From Pseudo-nitzschia pungens (Eukaryota > Bacillariophyta > Bacillariophyceae > Bacillariales > Bacillariaceae), in assembly GCA_037355855.1 (NCBI GenBank), contig CM074766.1, forward strand, positions 744,001 through 808,000: 64,000 bases of DNA. Reading direction: 5' to 3'. This document shows positions 43,929 to 54,425 of this stretch, one piece after another; the first letter of the stretch is position 1, and each line of letters begins with the position of its first letter. Below the pieces are notes generated by a model that ran no database searches, was not told where the DNA came from, and was given only the letters and a program-made list of their open reading frames with translations. The position numbers were made by a program, and so were the translations under genes.

Positions 43929-45439
43929 TCTTTTCGCTTATCGCTTGCTGATATTGAAGAAAATTTAAGCAGTATGTTACTGTTTGTTTGAAGTTGCGAT
44001 GGAATGCGTTGATTATGAAATGTGGAGGAGACTGATCGTTACCAATCTCGAGAAGTCTTTGCCATGCTGGTCGATTTAATGACTACGTATGGTACGGAAC
44101 TTGTGGTTGTACGAGCTGGAGGTTATGCTCTTCGGAATGATTTCTCACTTGCTCGTTATGCTCTTCGGAATGCTTTCTCACTTGCTCGTTTTCACATGAT
44201 GCGTCAGTTCCGATAGGCTTTTCCTCCTTGGAGTATATTTAATTGAAGGCCTGAAACATCGCCTGGCGCGGTGTGCATGGCCTGAATCAATGCATTGGTC
44301 TTTGGTAGATTCATGCCATGTATTTAGGCCTTATTGTTTCTTTCATGATTGGGCATAATATAATCGGCCATATTAAAAAATTATTTTGGAAATGAAGCGC
44401 CTAAATCTATGGGTGCAAAAAATAAAAACACTGGTGTTCATAGGAGATATGCACTCACATTATTACGTAGTAGTAGCAGTATTTGTTACTACGTATGCCG
44501 TTTTCTAGTACACGTAACCTTTCGTGTATGAAACAAAAAAAAATACGAAGTACTACCGTACTAAGATTACTTCGTAATAACTATTGTACGGTACGAACCA
44601 CAGAATGAATCGTGTTGAAAAGTCGTGTTGAAAATTGGACGGACATCGTACGTGCGTACGAACAAACATGTAGTGCAACCTGGTACTTACGTACACGTAC
44701 CTTACTCCTACTTGTTTGCTTCATCGTCAACAAAATAATGGAAAAATTCGCCCGCAAAGGCCTAATCATCACAGTCATTATTGGAGGATGCTGTTCACGG
44801 TCTGTTTCTCCCCTCCCCTTCAAGGGCTTTAAAATGAAAGAAACAATACACAATACAGTCAGTAATTTCGTAGTTCAAGAAAACAAGGAGGAAAAAACCC
44901 AAAAAGAGCCAACATATTGTGATACCAATGTCATTGCATGGTGGGACACCTTGCCGGATAGAAGTAGTTCCAACCTTAGCTAGATTACTACTGCTATTAT
45001 TTTTTTAATGAGAGACTATCAATAGATTTTTTTTCAATAAAACATTACGACATATGTCTTCAGTGCTGTTTTGCACTATGTATCGAGGTCGCAACTACTC
45101 AACCTGATTAGCGAGTAGTCGAAAGTTTGTGTTCAATAATATCTTGTTTATCTCTAAAACAAAACTTCGCGCAAAATTAACAATAGAAGTATGCTAAAGT
45201 GCTCTGCTTCAACTCATCGTCATATTGTCTATCGAGAGAAAGCCAAATTCGCAACCGAACACACTCGAAACTGAATATGGCCACGGCTGCTTATGCATGC
45301 ATACCACAATAAGTCTCATTTGAGTGTTTTCCACCTGAATACCCTGTCAATTCTTCCTGTGTCACGTAGAACGGAGGAGAATAATTCATGAATGTTCAAG
45401 ACCCGTATGGCTACCATTTCCATCAAGGCACAATGAATT
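43929..45439. other. Spacer with a 33-bp duplication
   Basis: A 33-bp segment starting GTTATGCTCTTCGGAATG is tandemly duplicated at 44122-44154 and 44155-44187 with one base changed. A short ATG frame at 44738-44980 (+) has no motif. GTACGGTAC and TACTACG words lie at 44460-44700. Confidence 0.5.
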
Positions 45440-46735
45440 CTAACCACCATAGTCGCCTGAGGGATTCATTCGAGGCTGTTTAATAAGGCTTTCGATTTCG
45501 ATCAATTTTCGTTTAAGACCTCGATCTTCGAGATCAGTTGCATCGATAGTTTCTTCGTCGCCATCGACGGATATTTTTTGGAAATTTTGCTTGACAACGG
45601 GTCTATAACTGGCAGTAGCACGTTCCAAAGCACGCTTTGCGAGAGAAACAATGAATTCAAGGGAAGCGAATTCGATAGCTGATGGATTCTGGTCCAACGC
45701 AGTCATGACTACGTCGAAGTCGCCCTTTAACTCAAGTGAAGAAAAATGCAGTGCGTTTCCATTTTGTGTCACAGCGGCTCTAACAATCTCTTTGTCACGA
45801 CGTAGTTCATCCACAGCATCTCCCAACGCCATCCCATACTCTTTGACGGCGGTCAGAACAAGCTCTCGGTCGGCTCTGAGTTCTTTGGAAGCAAATCGCA
45901 AAGCGTAACCACAATTCCTGACTGCGGTCATCGCAACAATTCGGTCTGCTTTGATTGAGTCGGAAGCAAACTCCAACGCAAATCCTTTGTTTGCAACTGC
46001 CTTGAGTACGATCTCTCTATCTTTCTGCATGCGGCTCGCAGCGTAATCTAATGCTTGGCCATTGTGAATGACGGCTGACATTACAATCTCCCTGTCACAC
46101 GTAAAGTGGATAGGAACACATCTCAAGACCATACCACATTGTTTCACACAAGCTATGACGAACTCCCTATCATATCTAAGTCTCGAAGATACATATTCAA
46201 ATGCATAACCACTTTGATCCGCTGCAACCACCGAAAGCACTGAGTCTTTGTCATCTTTCAACCTGTCGGAAGCATATTGGAATGTAAACCCATTGCTCTG
46301 AATAACAGCATTGAGGACTATTTGTTTGTCGTTCTTAAGTTCGTCAGTAGCATATTCCAATGATTTGCCTCCACCATTTCGTATAGCAGATACCACCAAC
46401 TCTATATCATGCCTCCACATGGGTAACAGATTCAGCACAGAGCCGTCTTCCTTCACCAGATCAAAGATAAAATCCCTGTCGCAAAGCAATGCATCAGGGG
46501 CATGCGAAAGGGAGAGGGTATTGTTTTTTACGGCGGCTAATACGACGTCTTTGTCGTGTTGCAGTTCGAGCGATGCATATTCCAAAGCCTCGCCTTTATC
46601 GGCAACCGCGGCCAAGACGACCTCCTTATCATTTCGCAACTCCTGAGATGCAGAGCATAAGTCGAAACCGAATTGTTTCACACGATCCAAAACGAATTCC
46701 TTCCTCGTCCAACACTCTTTTTGAATGTCATTCAT
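45440..46735 (-). CDS. DUF4116 repeat protein
   Basis: A single 431-aa frame from an ATG. It is built of about ten repeats of roughly 33-35 residues with the pattern LRxDxEVVLAAVxxxGxALxxASxEL, for example LRNDKEVVLAAVADKGEALE and MQKDREIVLKAVANKGFALE. This is the DUF4116 repeat, which is alpha-helical and of unknown function, and is widespread in protists and giant viruses. The last 75 residues are a charged tail with a probable coiled coil (DRGLKRKLIEIESLI). No signal peptide or membrane segment, so probably cytosolic. It might bind protein partners as other helical repeats do, but this is only inference. Confidence 0.85.
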   Translation of the reverse strand: MNDIQKECWTRKEFVLDRVKQFGFDLCSASQELRNDKEVVLAAVADKGEALEYASLELQHDKDVVLAAVKNNTLSLSHAPDALLCDRDFIFDLVKEDGSVLNLLPMWRHDIELVVSAIRNGGGKSLEYATDELKNDKQIVLNAVIQSNGFTFQYASDRLKDDKDSVLSVVAADQSGYAFEYVSSRLRYDREFVIACVKQCGMVLRCVPIHFTCDREIVMSAVIHNGQALDYAASRMQKDREIVLKAVANKGFALEFASDSIKADRIVAMTAVRNCGYALRFASKELRADRELVLTAVKEYGMALGDAVDELRRDKEIVRAAVTQNGNALHFSSLELKGDFDVVMTALDQNPSAIEFASLEFIVSLAKRALERATASYRPVVKQNFQKISVDGDEETIDATDLEDRGLKRKLIEIESLIKQPRMNPSGDYGG

Positions 46736-47299
46736 CGATGGTCAGTTGCTATGGCTTCACCGAGCTTGTGAGTGGATGGTAATTAAATAGTCTGTCTCTC
46801 AATCGACTTGAGCCTATAACATCTTTTCCCGAATGCGTTTCACTAATTGCAAACGGTGTTGATCAATACCGTACAGTAGTATTGACTGATATGTGAGCAT
46901 CTGATAGCTGACAGCAAAAAACGCGATAAGGTGAATATTTTTGTTTGTTTGTTTGTTTTCATTGATTGAGCATTGAAATAGGTACAAGTAACTTGTATGC
47001 TAAAAATGAAATACTTCGTACTATTATTTATGTATCCATTCAATAGTTTGTGGGCGAAGTACATCATATTCATGCCCACTTTGCGAAGAATTCCCACCAA
47101 TAATTGAGTTCAATAAGTAGGTACAAACACGGTTCTACAACAAAAGTTCCTGAAGTAATTTGTAAAAAACAAAAAATATATTAACAATAAGATTACGAGT
47201 ACAACGTGTACGAGTATCTCGATACTAATATTATTATTATTATTTATCCTAAGTCTTTTCACTATGTATGTTCGCTATGTGTGTTCACTAAGTTTGTTC
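46736..47299. other. Spacer before the copia element
   Basis: AT-rich with a TTTG tetramer run (46941-46957) and an ATT run (47229-47242). No gene is supported. Confidence 0.5.
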
Positions 47300-47305
47300 A
47301 GTCTA

Positions 47306-47517
47306 CTGGTAATATTTCTCTGGTAGAGTTCTACAGTGAGAAGATTAAGTTGATAACAAAGATATTTCTTAAATTATGATTACTTGGGTACCCTATTGGT
47401 ACGTTTAATTTTCTTACTTTCTTGTTTTGATTCACATGTTCACGAAGATATGCTAATTTTACTTCAACTCTCTGATTCCCGTCCGGAATGTTCTTCTCAA
47501 TCACTAATTGTTTGATT
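47306..47517 (-). repeat. 3' LTR of the copia element
   Basis: 212 bp, same sequence as 54214-54425. On the minus strand it runs from AATCAAACAATT to ATATTACCAG. The ends are not the usual TG...CA; the limits follow from the target duplication and may be off by one base. Confidence 0.9.
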
Positions 47518-47530
47518 CTCCCTCTCAACC
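47518..47530 (-). other. Polypurine tract
   Basis: Minus-strand GGTTGAGAGGGAG directly adjoins the 3' LTR, the position and composition expected for the plus-strand primer. Confidence 0.75.
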
Positions 47531-47549
47531 GTAATTTGGATGGTTGTCA

Positions 47550-50500
47550 CTACCAGCCCATTGATAATTTACGGTTGTTCTCCAATTGCTTTGGCGATAG
47601 GGGCTTAGTTAGAAAGTCTGCCTTTTGTTTGTGGGTTTCGATGAACTCTAACTGAATGTCTCGGGCTTTAATCCATGATCGAAACCAATGAAGTTTTAAG
47701 GCATAAAACTTTGATCTCACTGTATGTCGTCCGGGTTCCAGCTTGGCTAAGGTCAAGGCGCCTTGGTTGTCCTCATGTACGGTGGCTTTGAAGGTGACTT
47801 CCTGCTCGTTTCCATATCTTAGTCCTCTTAGTACTGCCTTGAACACTTCTAACATTGGAATTGCCGCTCGAAGCGCCATTGACAGCGCAGTATACTCTGA
47901 TTCCATGGTGCTAGTGGCTATGGTTGATTGAAGTTTTGATACCCATAGTACTGGGCATCCGGCGATCTCGATGATATATCCAGTTCTCGACTTGACTGCT
48001 TCTGGGTTGGTGGATTCCTCTGATCCCCATCCACATGCGAACGCTGCGTCCACGTAGATATCGAGCTTCAGGCTCCCTGTGACGCTTGGGCGGAGTATTA
48101 GTCCCTTGTCGAGCGTTCCTTTAAGGTAACGTCCGATTTGGATCAACGCGAGCTCGTGTGATCTCTTTGGTGCATGGACGTACCGAGCTACTTGTGAAGT
48201 GGCCATAGCAATGTCACACCTAGAGTGTCCTGCCAAGTAGTTAAGCTGTCCCACGATGGACGCGTAGCTGAAGTTCCCGAGTGCCTGTTCACCATTTTCA
48301 TCGATAGGTAGGTAGTCAGTGCATGGAGTGCCAACCGGTGTAATACTCTTGTCGGTCAGGTGAAGGGCGTCTACTATCGACTCTGCCAATCCTTTTTGGG
48401 TTAGGTGGATGGTGCCATCTTCCTTGCGATCGATTAGAACTCCAAGGAATCCGGCAACGTCTTCTTCTTCTCTGAATGGTACGTCAGCTTCTTTGATCTT
48501 TTTAGTGAGTGTATCCATTGCTTCTTTGTTCTTGTAGAACAAAAGTGCGTCGTCAACGTAAATCAGGCAGATGACCTCTTCAGAGACAAATAGGCATGGA
48601 TCAGCATCAGATTGAAGGAACCCAAATTTCTGTGTTAATTGATCACGAGTGTGTAGAAAGAAGTTACGAGGACTTTGTGCGAGTCCGTACAAGCTTTTGT
48701 TTAATTGCCACACCATTCCAGGGATGGCAAAACCAGCTGGCATTTCCACATACACTAGGCAATCAATTTTGGCGTGCACGAACGCTGCTGTGTAGTCGAT
48801 CTGTTTCGTCTCTAGGTTCATGATTATGCTCATCACAAGCAGGAGTCGCACAGTTATCCACATTACCACTGGAGCAAATGTTTCAAAGTAGTCTATACCT
48901 TTCCTTTGCTCGAACCCTCTCGCGCAGTATCGAGCCTTCAGTTTCTTGACAGATCCGTCAGGGTAGCGCTTGCGTCTGAGTGCCCACACTCCTGAGATGA
49001 CCTTTTGATCGGTGGGACGTTCCACGATGTTGAAGACATTGAGGTCGATTAGTGTCTGAATTTCAATTTCCATGGCTTTCACGAATCCTGCTGCCTCTGG
49101 ACTGGCCATTGCCTCCTTGAGAGTTGGATTGTCCTCTTTGTTTGCCATTGTGGCTAACGCTGCTGGGTTCAGGTAGTTTAAGAGATTGGTGCCGGTGCAA
49201 TTCATCTGGTGCTCAGCAACGAAGCTGTTGAGAGTAGTGAGGCTGCTTCCGCAAAGCGTTCGCAGGCTATCCCAATTAATGGACGCTAGATACTGCTGGT
49301 TAAGTTTGCTGTAAGGTACCCGAGCTGGCCGGTCATTCCCGCGAAAGTTGATTTGCCTAGAGCCGGATGGCGTTGGTCCTTGGTATGTCATAGGAGAAAT
49401 GAGGTCGTGTCGGTGATCGCGGGGCGTAAATAAGTTCAGTCTCTGGACCGGCCGGCGTATTCGGGTTGAGCGCCGTGGCGCTTCCGGAGAAGCTGAAGGG
49501 GCTTTGGGTGTGCTAGAGGAGGTAGTATCATTGTTGTTGAGGATGGTACCTTGTCCAGGGGTTACTTGAGCAACTGTGGCGTCTCCTTCTGGAGTAAGCG
49601 TGGCTCCCTCTGGAGCAGACGGGGCTCCCTCTGAAGCAGACGGGGCTCCCTCTGGAGTAGAGGGAATGGCCGGAGCCAGGGGCATAGAAGAGGTAAGTGG
49701 CGCATCTCCCTCTGCAGAAGAGGCAGATGAGGCAAGATCGGGGATTGAATCTGGAATTTCCCTCTCGTCTACGGAGGAGGGATCCGAAGTAGACGCAAAC
49801 GGAACGACATCAGGGGCGGTAGCGGCATCTGGGTGGCGATCGGTGTTGGAGAGAACAAGCGAGTGCCAGACGTCGTCAGAGAATTCTCCATTTGAAAACA
49901 CAGTTGAGAAGGTATCGTCAAAGACCACGTGATATTGAGGGGTGATTTTACCGGTTTCAGGGTTAAGAACCATGTGAACAGTGGTGGAATGGTGACGACT
50001 AACGCCAAGGTAAACGCCCTGACGACTGCGGCGTTCCCACTTGGGAATCTTCTTGCCGTCTTGAAGTCGAGGGTCAAGGACATACACCGGGCAGCCAAAG
50101 ACATGGAGTCGCTGGAGATGGGCATGATTGCGAAAGCTTGTGCCAGTGAAGAGTTCAAACGGAGCGAGCCGAAGATCGGCGCGTGGCGTGTGGTTCCACA
50201 GGTAGACAGCATGATCAACGGCAAACGGCCATAAGTTGGCTTCGGCTTGTTGGGGCCAGTGGATGGCAAAGTGAAGGAGAAGAGCTCGAGCCATGTAGAA
50301 GATGGTTTGAATGCTGCGTTCTGCTCGGTTTTGATGATGGGCACCAACACCTGAGAGAAATCGCCGCTGGCCCTTGAGGGCACAGTCACGCGTCCAATCA
50401 GAGGAGTGGAACGGATTGTTGTCGGCTGCATATTCCTGGACTAACACGCCATGTTCTGAACAGAAGCGCTCAAAGGCGCGCTTGGACTCCACAGTTTCTG

Positions 50501-52223
50501 CGGCGGTTGTTGTGCACTGATGTGAATGATGAACAAGGCGGGTGGCGTGATCAACAAACAGAGCTCCTCCGGTGTATTGAAGATGTTCCTTTTCTTTGCC
50601 GTAGGTGTCGGGAAGCCGACCACGAGTGAAGCTCTGATAGATGTCTACTGAAACACGTTGACCTGGGTCAACGACATTGAGAGAGGACTTCCCGTCGTTC
50701 TCCTTGATTGCTTGTGTTCTATGGGACGGCGGGGAGATTCGTTTCTGCTTGGCGTACTGGCATGCTGCACACAGGGGAACTTGACAGTGGGAGCTCTTGT
50801 TGTTGGATGGTTGAATAAGCCGCGTCTTGTTGAAGTGCGCTTTTGCCAAGAGTGATTGGACATGTCCAAAGTTGATGTGTCCTAGCCGATTGTGCCATAG
50901 TAGTAGCTCTTGTTGCGCCGATGTCAGGTTCCAGTTTGCCTTGTGGAGAATGGAAGAGCTTGTATGGTCAATGGTGGTGGGTAGTGCTGTAGTTCCTAAG
51001 TAGCCGAAGGAGGAGGTGTGGTCAATCGCTGAAAAGGCGGAGGAACACAGGTAGCGAGCAAAGTTGGCGAGCCGATTCCGTGTTGGCGAGTGCCGAGAGC
51101 TAAGCTTCCGGCGAGACCGTGATGGGTGAAGTGCGCGATGTGTCAGCATGACTGGAAGGTTGCTTCCGCGCTCCATTGGGAATTGTAGTATTGTTCCATC
51201 ATAAAGTTGAAGCGATGCTCCATTGATGTTGACTGTCAGCGAGCATTCTGCGCCAGAGGTGGCATAGTGATAGTCTATGTAACTTTGGGGAGAGAAGAGC
51301 CTGACCGTTGCGTCAGGAATTAGGTAGGCTTCAGTTTCAATTGGTGCGCGAACACCATTCATATCTTCTATGTCCCAACTAACAACACCTTCACCGATCA
51401 CGTTGGCGACCGATCCCGTAAGGCCAGTGATACTTGGCGAGTCTGGCGATACTGGTGGCTGCAAGAAGTCGCTGGCTAGTGGGGTAATCGAGCTGGATGC
51501 ACCGGTATCGATGATCACCGGTAGTTCCCCTTGCTTTGTGGACGTGTAGATGAGTGGACTCTGGAGTGGCAATTCGAGGGAAGGTAGGTATGATTGGATG
51601 CTGGCTTTTAATGTTCGTGCTTGGAGGAGAATCATTCGATACTGAGGACTGTCACGGTGGAGTTGCTTGTAGTGCTGTGGCATACCGAATGTCATTGTGT
51701 CTCGAACTCGTCGATAGTGTTGTAGTGCATCTATCGTGTTCATGTAGGTCTGCAGATCATGGCTAGTGTAGGAGGCCGATGCGGTTGTTTGTGGACTGTC
51801 ATTAGGAGGGAGTTGCAGTCCATTGGGGTCATTGGAATGTAGTTTGGGCTCAGGGAAGGAGGTGAGGTCGACGGTGCTTAGGTAGCGTCGATTACGGGCT
51901 GTCCCAGGGGCAATACTACTTGTTGGGGATAGGAGGTAGTTGAGGCCTCTCTTTTGATTGTGGATAATGCCATTGTTTGTTTGCGCATAAGAGTGGAGTT
52001 TACGGACTCGATGGCTACGACACCGTCTGTAGTCGTGAGTTCTGTACTTGGGTCTGCGCAGTACTAATGGCTTGAGGTGTCGATGGAGGGTGTGGTTTCC
52101 GGCTTGAAGGAGGTACAGTGGAAAGGACAATGTTACGAGTGGCAGGTAGATCCATTCCGGTTTAAACCAACGTTGAATGGGATCCAGGACGATTCCAAAC
52201 AGTAGTTCGGTAAGGAGTTTCAT
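47550..52223 (-). CDS. pol: Copia Pol (protease-integrase-RT-RNase H)
   Basis: A 1557-aa frame from an ATG at 52223. The order is a hydrophobic, Trp- and Leu-rich start, then protease with DTGA near residue 238. The integrase zinc finger follows (WHNRLGHINFGH ... CAAC, about 450-490), then the integrase core with Asp in VDIYQS (about 525), Asp in AADNNP and Glu in HHQNRAERS. Reverse transcriptase has YVDD near 1221. RNase H starts at YVDAAF near 1389, with STMESEYTA and HEDNQGA. All catalytic residues are present. The frame is the same as gag and is open back to the gag stop, so Pol is probably made as a Gag-Pol fusion rather than from its own ATG. Confidence 0.95.
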   Translation of the reverse strand: MKLLTELLFGIVLDPIQRWFKPEWIYLPLVTLSFPLYLLQAGNHTLHRHLKPLVLRRPKYRTHDYRRCRSHRVRKLHSYAQTNNGIIHNQKRGLNYLLSPTSSIAPGTARNRRYLSTVDLTSFPEPKLHSNDPNGLQLPPNDSPQTTASASYTSHDLQTYMNTIDALQHYRRVRDTMTFGMPQHYKQLHRDSPQYRMILLQARTLKASIQSYLPSLELPLQSPLIYTSTKQGELPVIIDTGASSSITPLASDFLQPPVSPDSPSITGLTGSVANVIGEGVVSWDIEDMNGVRAPIETEAYLIPDATVRLFSPQSYIDYHYATSGAECSLTVNINGASLQLYDGTILQFPMERGSNLPVMLTHRALHPSRSRRKLSSRHSPTRNRLANFARYLCSSAFSAIDHTSSFGYLGTTALPTTIDHTSSSILHKANWNLTSAQQELLLWHNRLGHINFGHVQSLLAKAHFNKTRLIQPSNNKSSHCQVPLCAACQYAKQKRISPPSHRTQAIKENDGKSSLNVVDPGQRVSVDIYQSFTRGRLPDTYGKEKEHLQYTGGALFVDHATRLVHHSHQCTTTAAETVESKRAFERFCSEHGVLVQEYAADNNPFHSSDWTRDCALKGQRRFLSGVGAHHQNRAERSIQTIFYMARALLLHFAIHWPQQAEANLWPFAVDHAVYLWNHTPRADLRLAPFELFTGTSFRNHAHLQRLHVFGCPVYVLDPRLQDGKKIPKWERRSRQGVYLGVSRHHSTTVHMVLNPETGKITPQYHVVFDDTFSTVFSNGEFSDDVWHSLVLSNTDRHPDAATAPDVVPFASTSDPSSVDEREIPDSIPDLASSASSAEGDAPLTSSMPLAPAIPSTPEGAPSASEGAPSAPEGATLTPEGDATVAQVTPGQGTILNNNDTTSSSTPKAPSASPEAPRRSTRIRRPVQRLNLFTPRDHRHDLISPMTYQGPTPSGSRQINFRGNDRPARVPYSKLNQQYLASINWDSLRTLCGSSLTTLNSFVAEHQMNCTGTNLLNYLNPAALATMANKEDNPTLKEAMASPEAAGFVKAMEIEIQTLIDLNVFNIVERPTDQKVISGVWALRRKRYPDGSVKKLKARYCARGFEQRKGIDYFETFAPVVMWITVRLLLVMSIIMNLETKQIDYTAAFVHAKIDCLVYVEMPAGFAIPGMVWQLNKSLYGLAQSPRNFFLHTRDQLTQKFGFLQSDADPCLFVSEEVICLIYVDDALLFYKNKEAMDTLTKKIKEADVPFREEEDVAGFLGVLIDRKEDGTIHLTQKGLAESIVDALHLTDKSITPVGTPCTDYLPIDENGEQALGNFSYASIVGQLNYLAGHSRCDIAMATSQVARYVHAPKRSHELALIQIGRYLKGTLDKGLILRPSVTGSLKLDIYVDAAFACGWGSEESTNPEAVKSRTGYIIEIAGCPVLWVSKLQSTIATSTMESEYTALSMALRAAIPMLEVFKAVLRGLRYGNEQEVTFKATVHEDNQGALTLAKLEPGRHTVRSKFYALKLHWFRSWIKARDIQLEFIETHKQKADFLTKPLSPKQLENNRKLSMGW

Positions 52224-52322
52224 GCCATATCGTATCAGCGGAGGTATGACTAGTGCGTCAAGTGCACTTAGCCAATACCAGAGGTTTATCCACTGCTTCC
52301 ACCAAATTCCACACCATGCCTG

Positions 52323-54143
52323 TCACAAGTTTTCCATCTTTTCATTGCAATGCTGGAGAATTGCCAGTAGCTGTAGCCGCTGGACTGCTGGGTCGGCCTT
52401 GTCGTCATAGTACATAGCAGTGGGGCTAGTCATTGTAGTACCGGCTAGGGACGCAGTCCCCGAAATTTGTGCCGGGATTCCCAGTTGGGTGAGATTAGCT
52501 GTGGGTGCAGGAGCGCTTAGTAGGCTTCCACCGCCGTTCGGTAAGCCACTGGTTGGTGTTGCGTCGGGGATCCACCTTCCACTTACACCTGCGTTGTAGT
52601 CGTACGTGTGTGGATTGCCATCGATGACCCGCTTGCCTTCTTCGTGTGCTTCTGGTGGGCGCCACTTATAGGGGGCTCTTCTTTGCTTCGATCCATTTGG
52701 GTGCAGCGCTCGATTGCGTTTGATCCGTTCGGGATCTTTTGGTTTAGGACAGTCTTTGACCATGTGGTCTTCAGCTCCACAGTTGAAGCAGACCCCGTTT
52801 GGCCAGGAGGGTTTTGCAGGTGATGAGGTGCTGACTGGTTGGCAAAAGTTGGTGGGTTGTTTAGGATTGGTTTCTCCAGGTTGAGGCGCATTGGCGATAA
52901 ACGAAGACTTGCTCGGCGCCCGTTGGAGCACCTCATCCCACTTCCCATCTTTGGCGAGGTCCTTGTACGCAACATTTGCGTACTCGAGTATATACTTGGC
53001 TGACTCCATATCATTGGTGAGCACTTGTGCTCCACTTCGACGCATAGCCTCCGGGTAAGAGGGATTAAGGGATGCATGTATAGTGGCAGCCTTACGCTGG
53101 TTTTCGAGAACTTCGAATTGCTTGTTGAAGTCGTCTACGCTGGTAGTAGTGAAGACTCTAAGTAGGTTGCTCACTGAGTCATCCGGAAGGTCTCCCCCAT
53201 GTTTTAGCTCTTTGATGCTGTTGAAGATGGCTTTGAAGATGGTTACCACTTTGGTAATGTCTTCTCCTTTGCAGTCGGTTCGAATCTTGTAGGTCTCTAG
53301 GATGTGGACTAGTGCCTTCAAACTGGCCTCTCCGGTTGTACTGACTTCATCAAGCAACAGTTTCAGGAATAGGGGACCCCCTTGTTCTGCCGGTGAGTAC
53401 TCCATCCATTTGGAGTGAATGGTGCTGTAGAGCTCCTTGTCGACATTTTTCTCGTAGTAGGCAAATGACCAGGTCAGGTTCTCCTGCATGAGGTGTTCAT
53501 CAGGGATGAACTCCGTGTAGTATCTGGAGGATCTGGCTACCTGTTCGGGAGTTACCTGGAGGTAGTTTTGGAAGAGGTTGTACTTGAGTGGTTGTCCTTC
53601 ACTGTCTACTTTTAGTCTACCGTATTCATCGTTGTTCTCAGATTCGTCGAATGCCTTATCCTCGGGCAAGATGATATCGAACACATCTAGTAGATCATAT
53701 TTAGCAAGGTTCCGGCCATTTTCGTCGAGAAGTTTGCTGATGGAATGGGTGTTAGTTAACTTTTCGGGGTCATTCTTGGAGATTGTGATTGAATGGAATG
53801 GTTGTTGTTGCTTAGTTTCGATCCGTTTCAAGAGATCCATCTTATCACTCTCCTTGAGTCCTCGTCTATAGGCCTTGGTGTAGAGGGCAGAGGTGGTGGT
53901 TTTCTTGGTTGCTCTTGGGGCGATCTTAATTTCGATCCCATTGAGCATGTACTTAGGGTTATCGGACTTATCTGTCGACATGTTTCGATTTCGTCTTGCG
54001 GACCCGTCTTCGTTTCCTTCGAAAATGACTTCTTCTTCGTATCGATAGCCAAACGGGTTTAATGTTTCCCTTGATGGGTCTGTTTCTGGGTTAGTCGTTG
54101 AGTCTATTTGCGACGATGGTGTGGATTGTAGTTTCTCTTCCAT
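52323..54143 (-). CDS. gag: Copia Gag (nucleocapsid)
   Basis: A 606-aa frame from an ATG at 54143, the first after the primer-binding site. The long N-terminal part is helical and charged. A zinc knuckle CFNCGAEDHMVKDC (C-x2-C-x4-H-x4-C) lies near residue 450, followed by a Pro/Thr/Ala-rich tail. Gag would assemble the virus-like particle and package element RNA. It ends in TGA at 52325-52323, in frame with pol; the 33 codons between this stop and the pol ATG are all sense codons. Confidence 0.95.
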   Translation of the reverse strand: MEEKLQSTPSSQIDSTTNPETDPSRETLNPFGYRYEEEVIFEGNEDGSARRNRNMSTDKSDNPKYMLNGIEIKIAPRATKKTTTSALYTKAYRRGLKESDKMDLLKRIETKQQQPFHSITISKNDPEKLTNTHSISKLLDENGRNLAKYDLLDVFDIILPEDKAFDESENNDEYGRLKVDSEGQPLKYNLFQNYLQVTPEQVARSSRYYTEFIPDEHLMQENLTWSFAYYEKNVDKELYSTIHSKWMEYSPAEQGGPLFLKLLLDEVSTTGEASLKALVHILETYKIRTDCKGEDITKVVTIFKAIFNSIKELKHGGDLPDDSVSNLLRVFTTTSVDDFNKQFEVLENQRKAATIHASLNPSYPEAMRRSGAQVLTNDMESAKYILEYANVAYKDLAKDGKWDEVLQRAPSKSSFIANAPQPGETNPKQPTNFCQPVSTSSPAKPSWPNGVCFNCGAEDHMVKDCPKPKDPERIKRNRALHPNGSKQRRAPYKWRPPEAHEEGKRVIDGNPHTYDYNAGVSGRWIPDATPTSGLPNGGGSLLSAPAPTANLTQLGIPAQISGTASLAGTTMTSPTAMYYDDKADPAVQRLQLLAILQHCNEKMENL

Positions 54144-54198
54144 TCGCGTTGTTGTTCAGATGTTAGTGTTTTAGGGAGGTATCATTGAGGAGTTGATC

Positions 54199-54213
54199 TT
54201 GGGCTCATAACCA
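54199..54213 (-). other. Primer-binding site (initiator tRNA-Met anticodon arm)
   Basis: Minus strand TGGTTATGAGCCCAA begins directly at the end of the 5' LTR. Fourteen bases are complementary to the anticodon stem-loop of the initiator tRNA-Met encoded at 1236-1307 (TTGGGCTCATAACC, 1261-1274). Priming by an internal tRNA half, as in Drosophila copia, is implied rather than by the tRNA 3' end. Confidence 0.85.
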
Positions 54214-54425
54214 CTGGTAATATTTCTCTGGTAGAGTTCTACAGTGAGAAGATTAAGTTGATAACAAAGATATTTCTTAAATTATGATTACTTGGGTACC
54301 CTATTGGTACGTTTAATTTTCTTACTTTCTTGTTTTGATTCACATGTTCACGAAGATATGCTAATTTTACTTCAACTCTCTGATTCCCGTCCGGAATGTT
54401 CTTCTCAATCACTAATTGTTTGATT
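54214..54425 (-). repeat. 5' LTR of the copia element
   Basis: 212 bp, no difference from 47306-47517 found by reading. It should contain the element promoter and polyadenylation signals; no clear TATA box is identified. Confidence 0.9.

Noticed and set aside
44738..44980. Short plus-strand frame with a hydrophobic start (EKFARKGLIITVIIGG)
   Set aside because: Only about 80 residues; could be a small secreted protein but no supporting evidence beyond one hydrophobic stretch.
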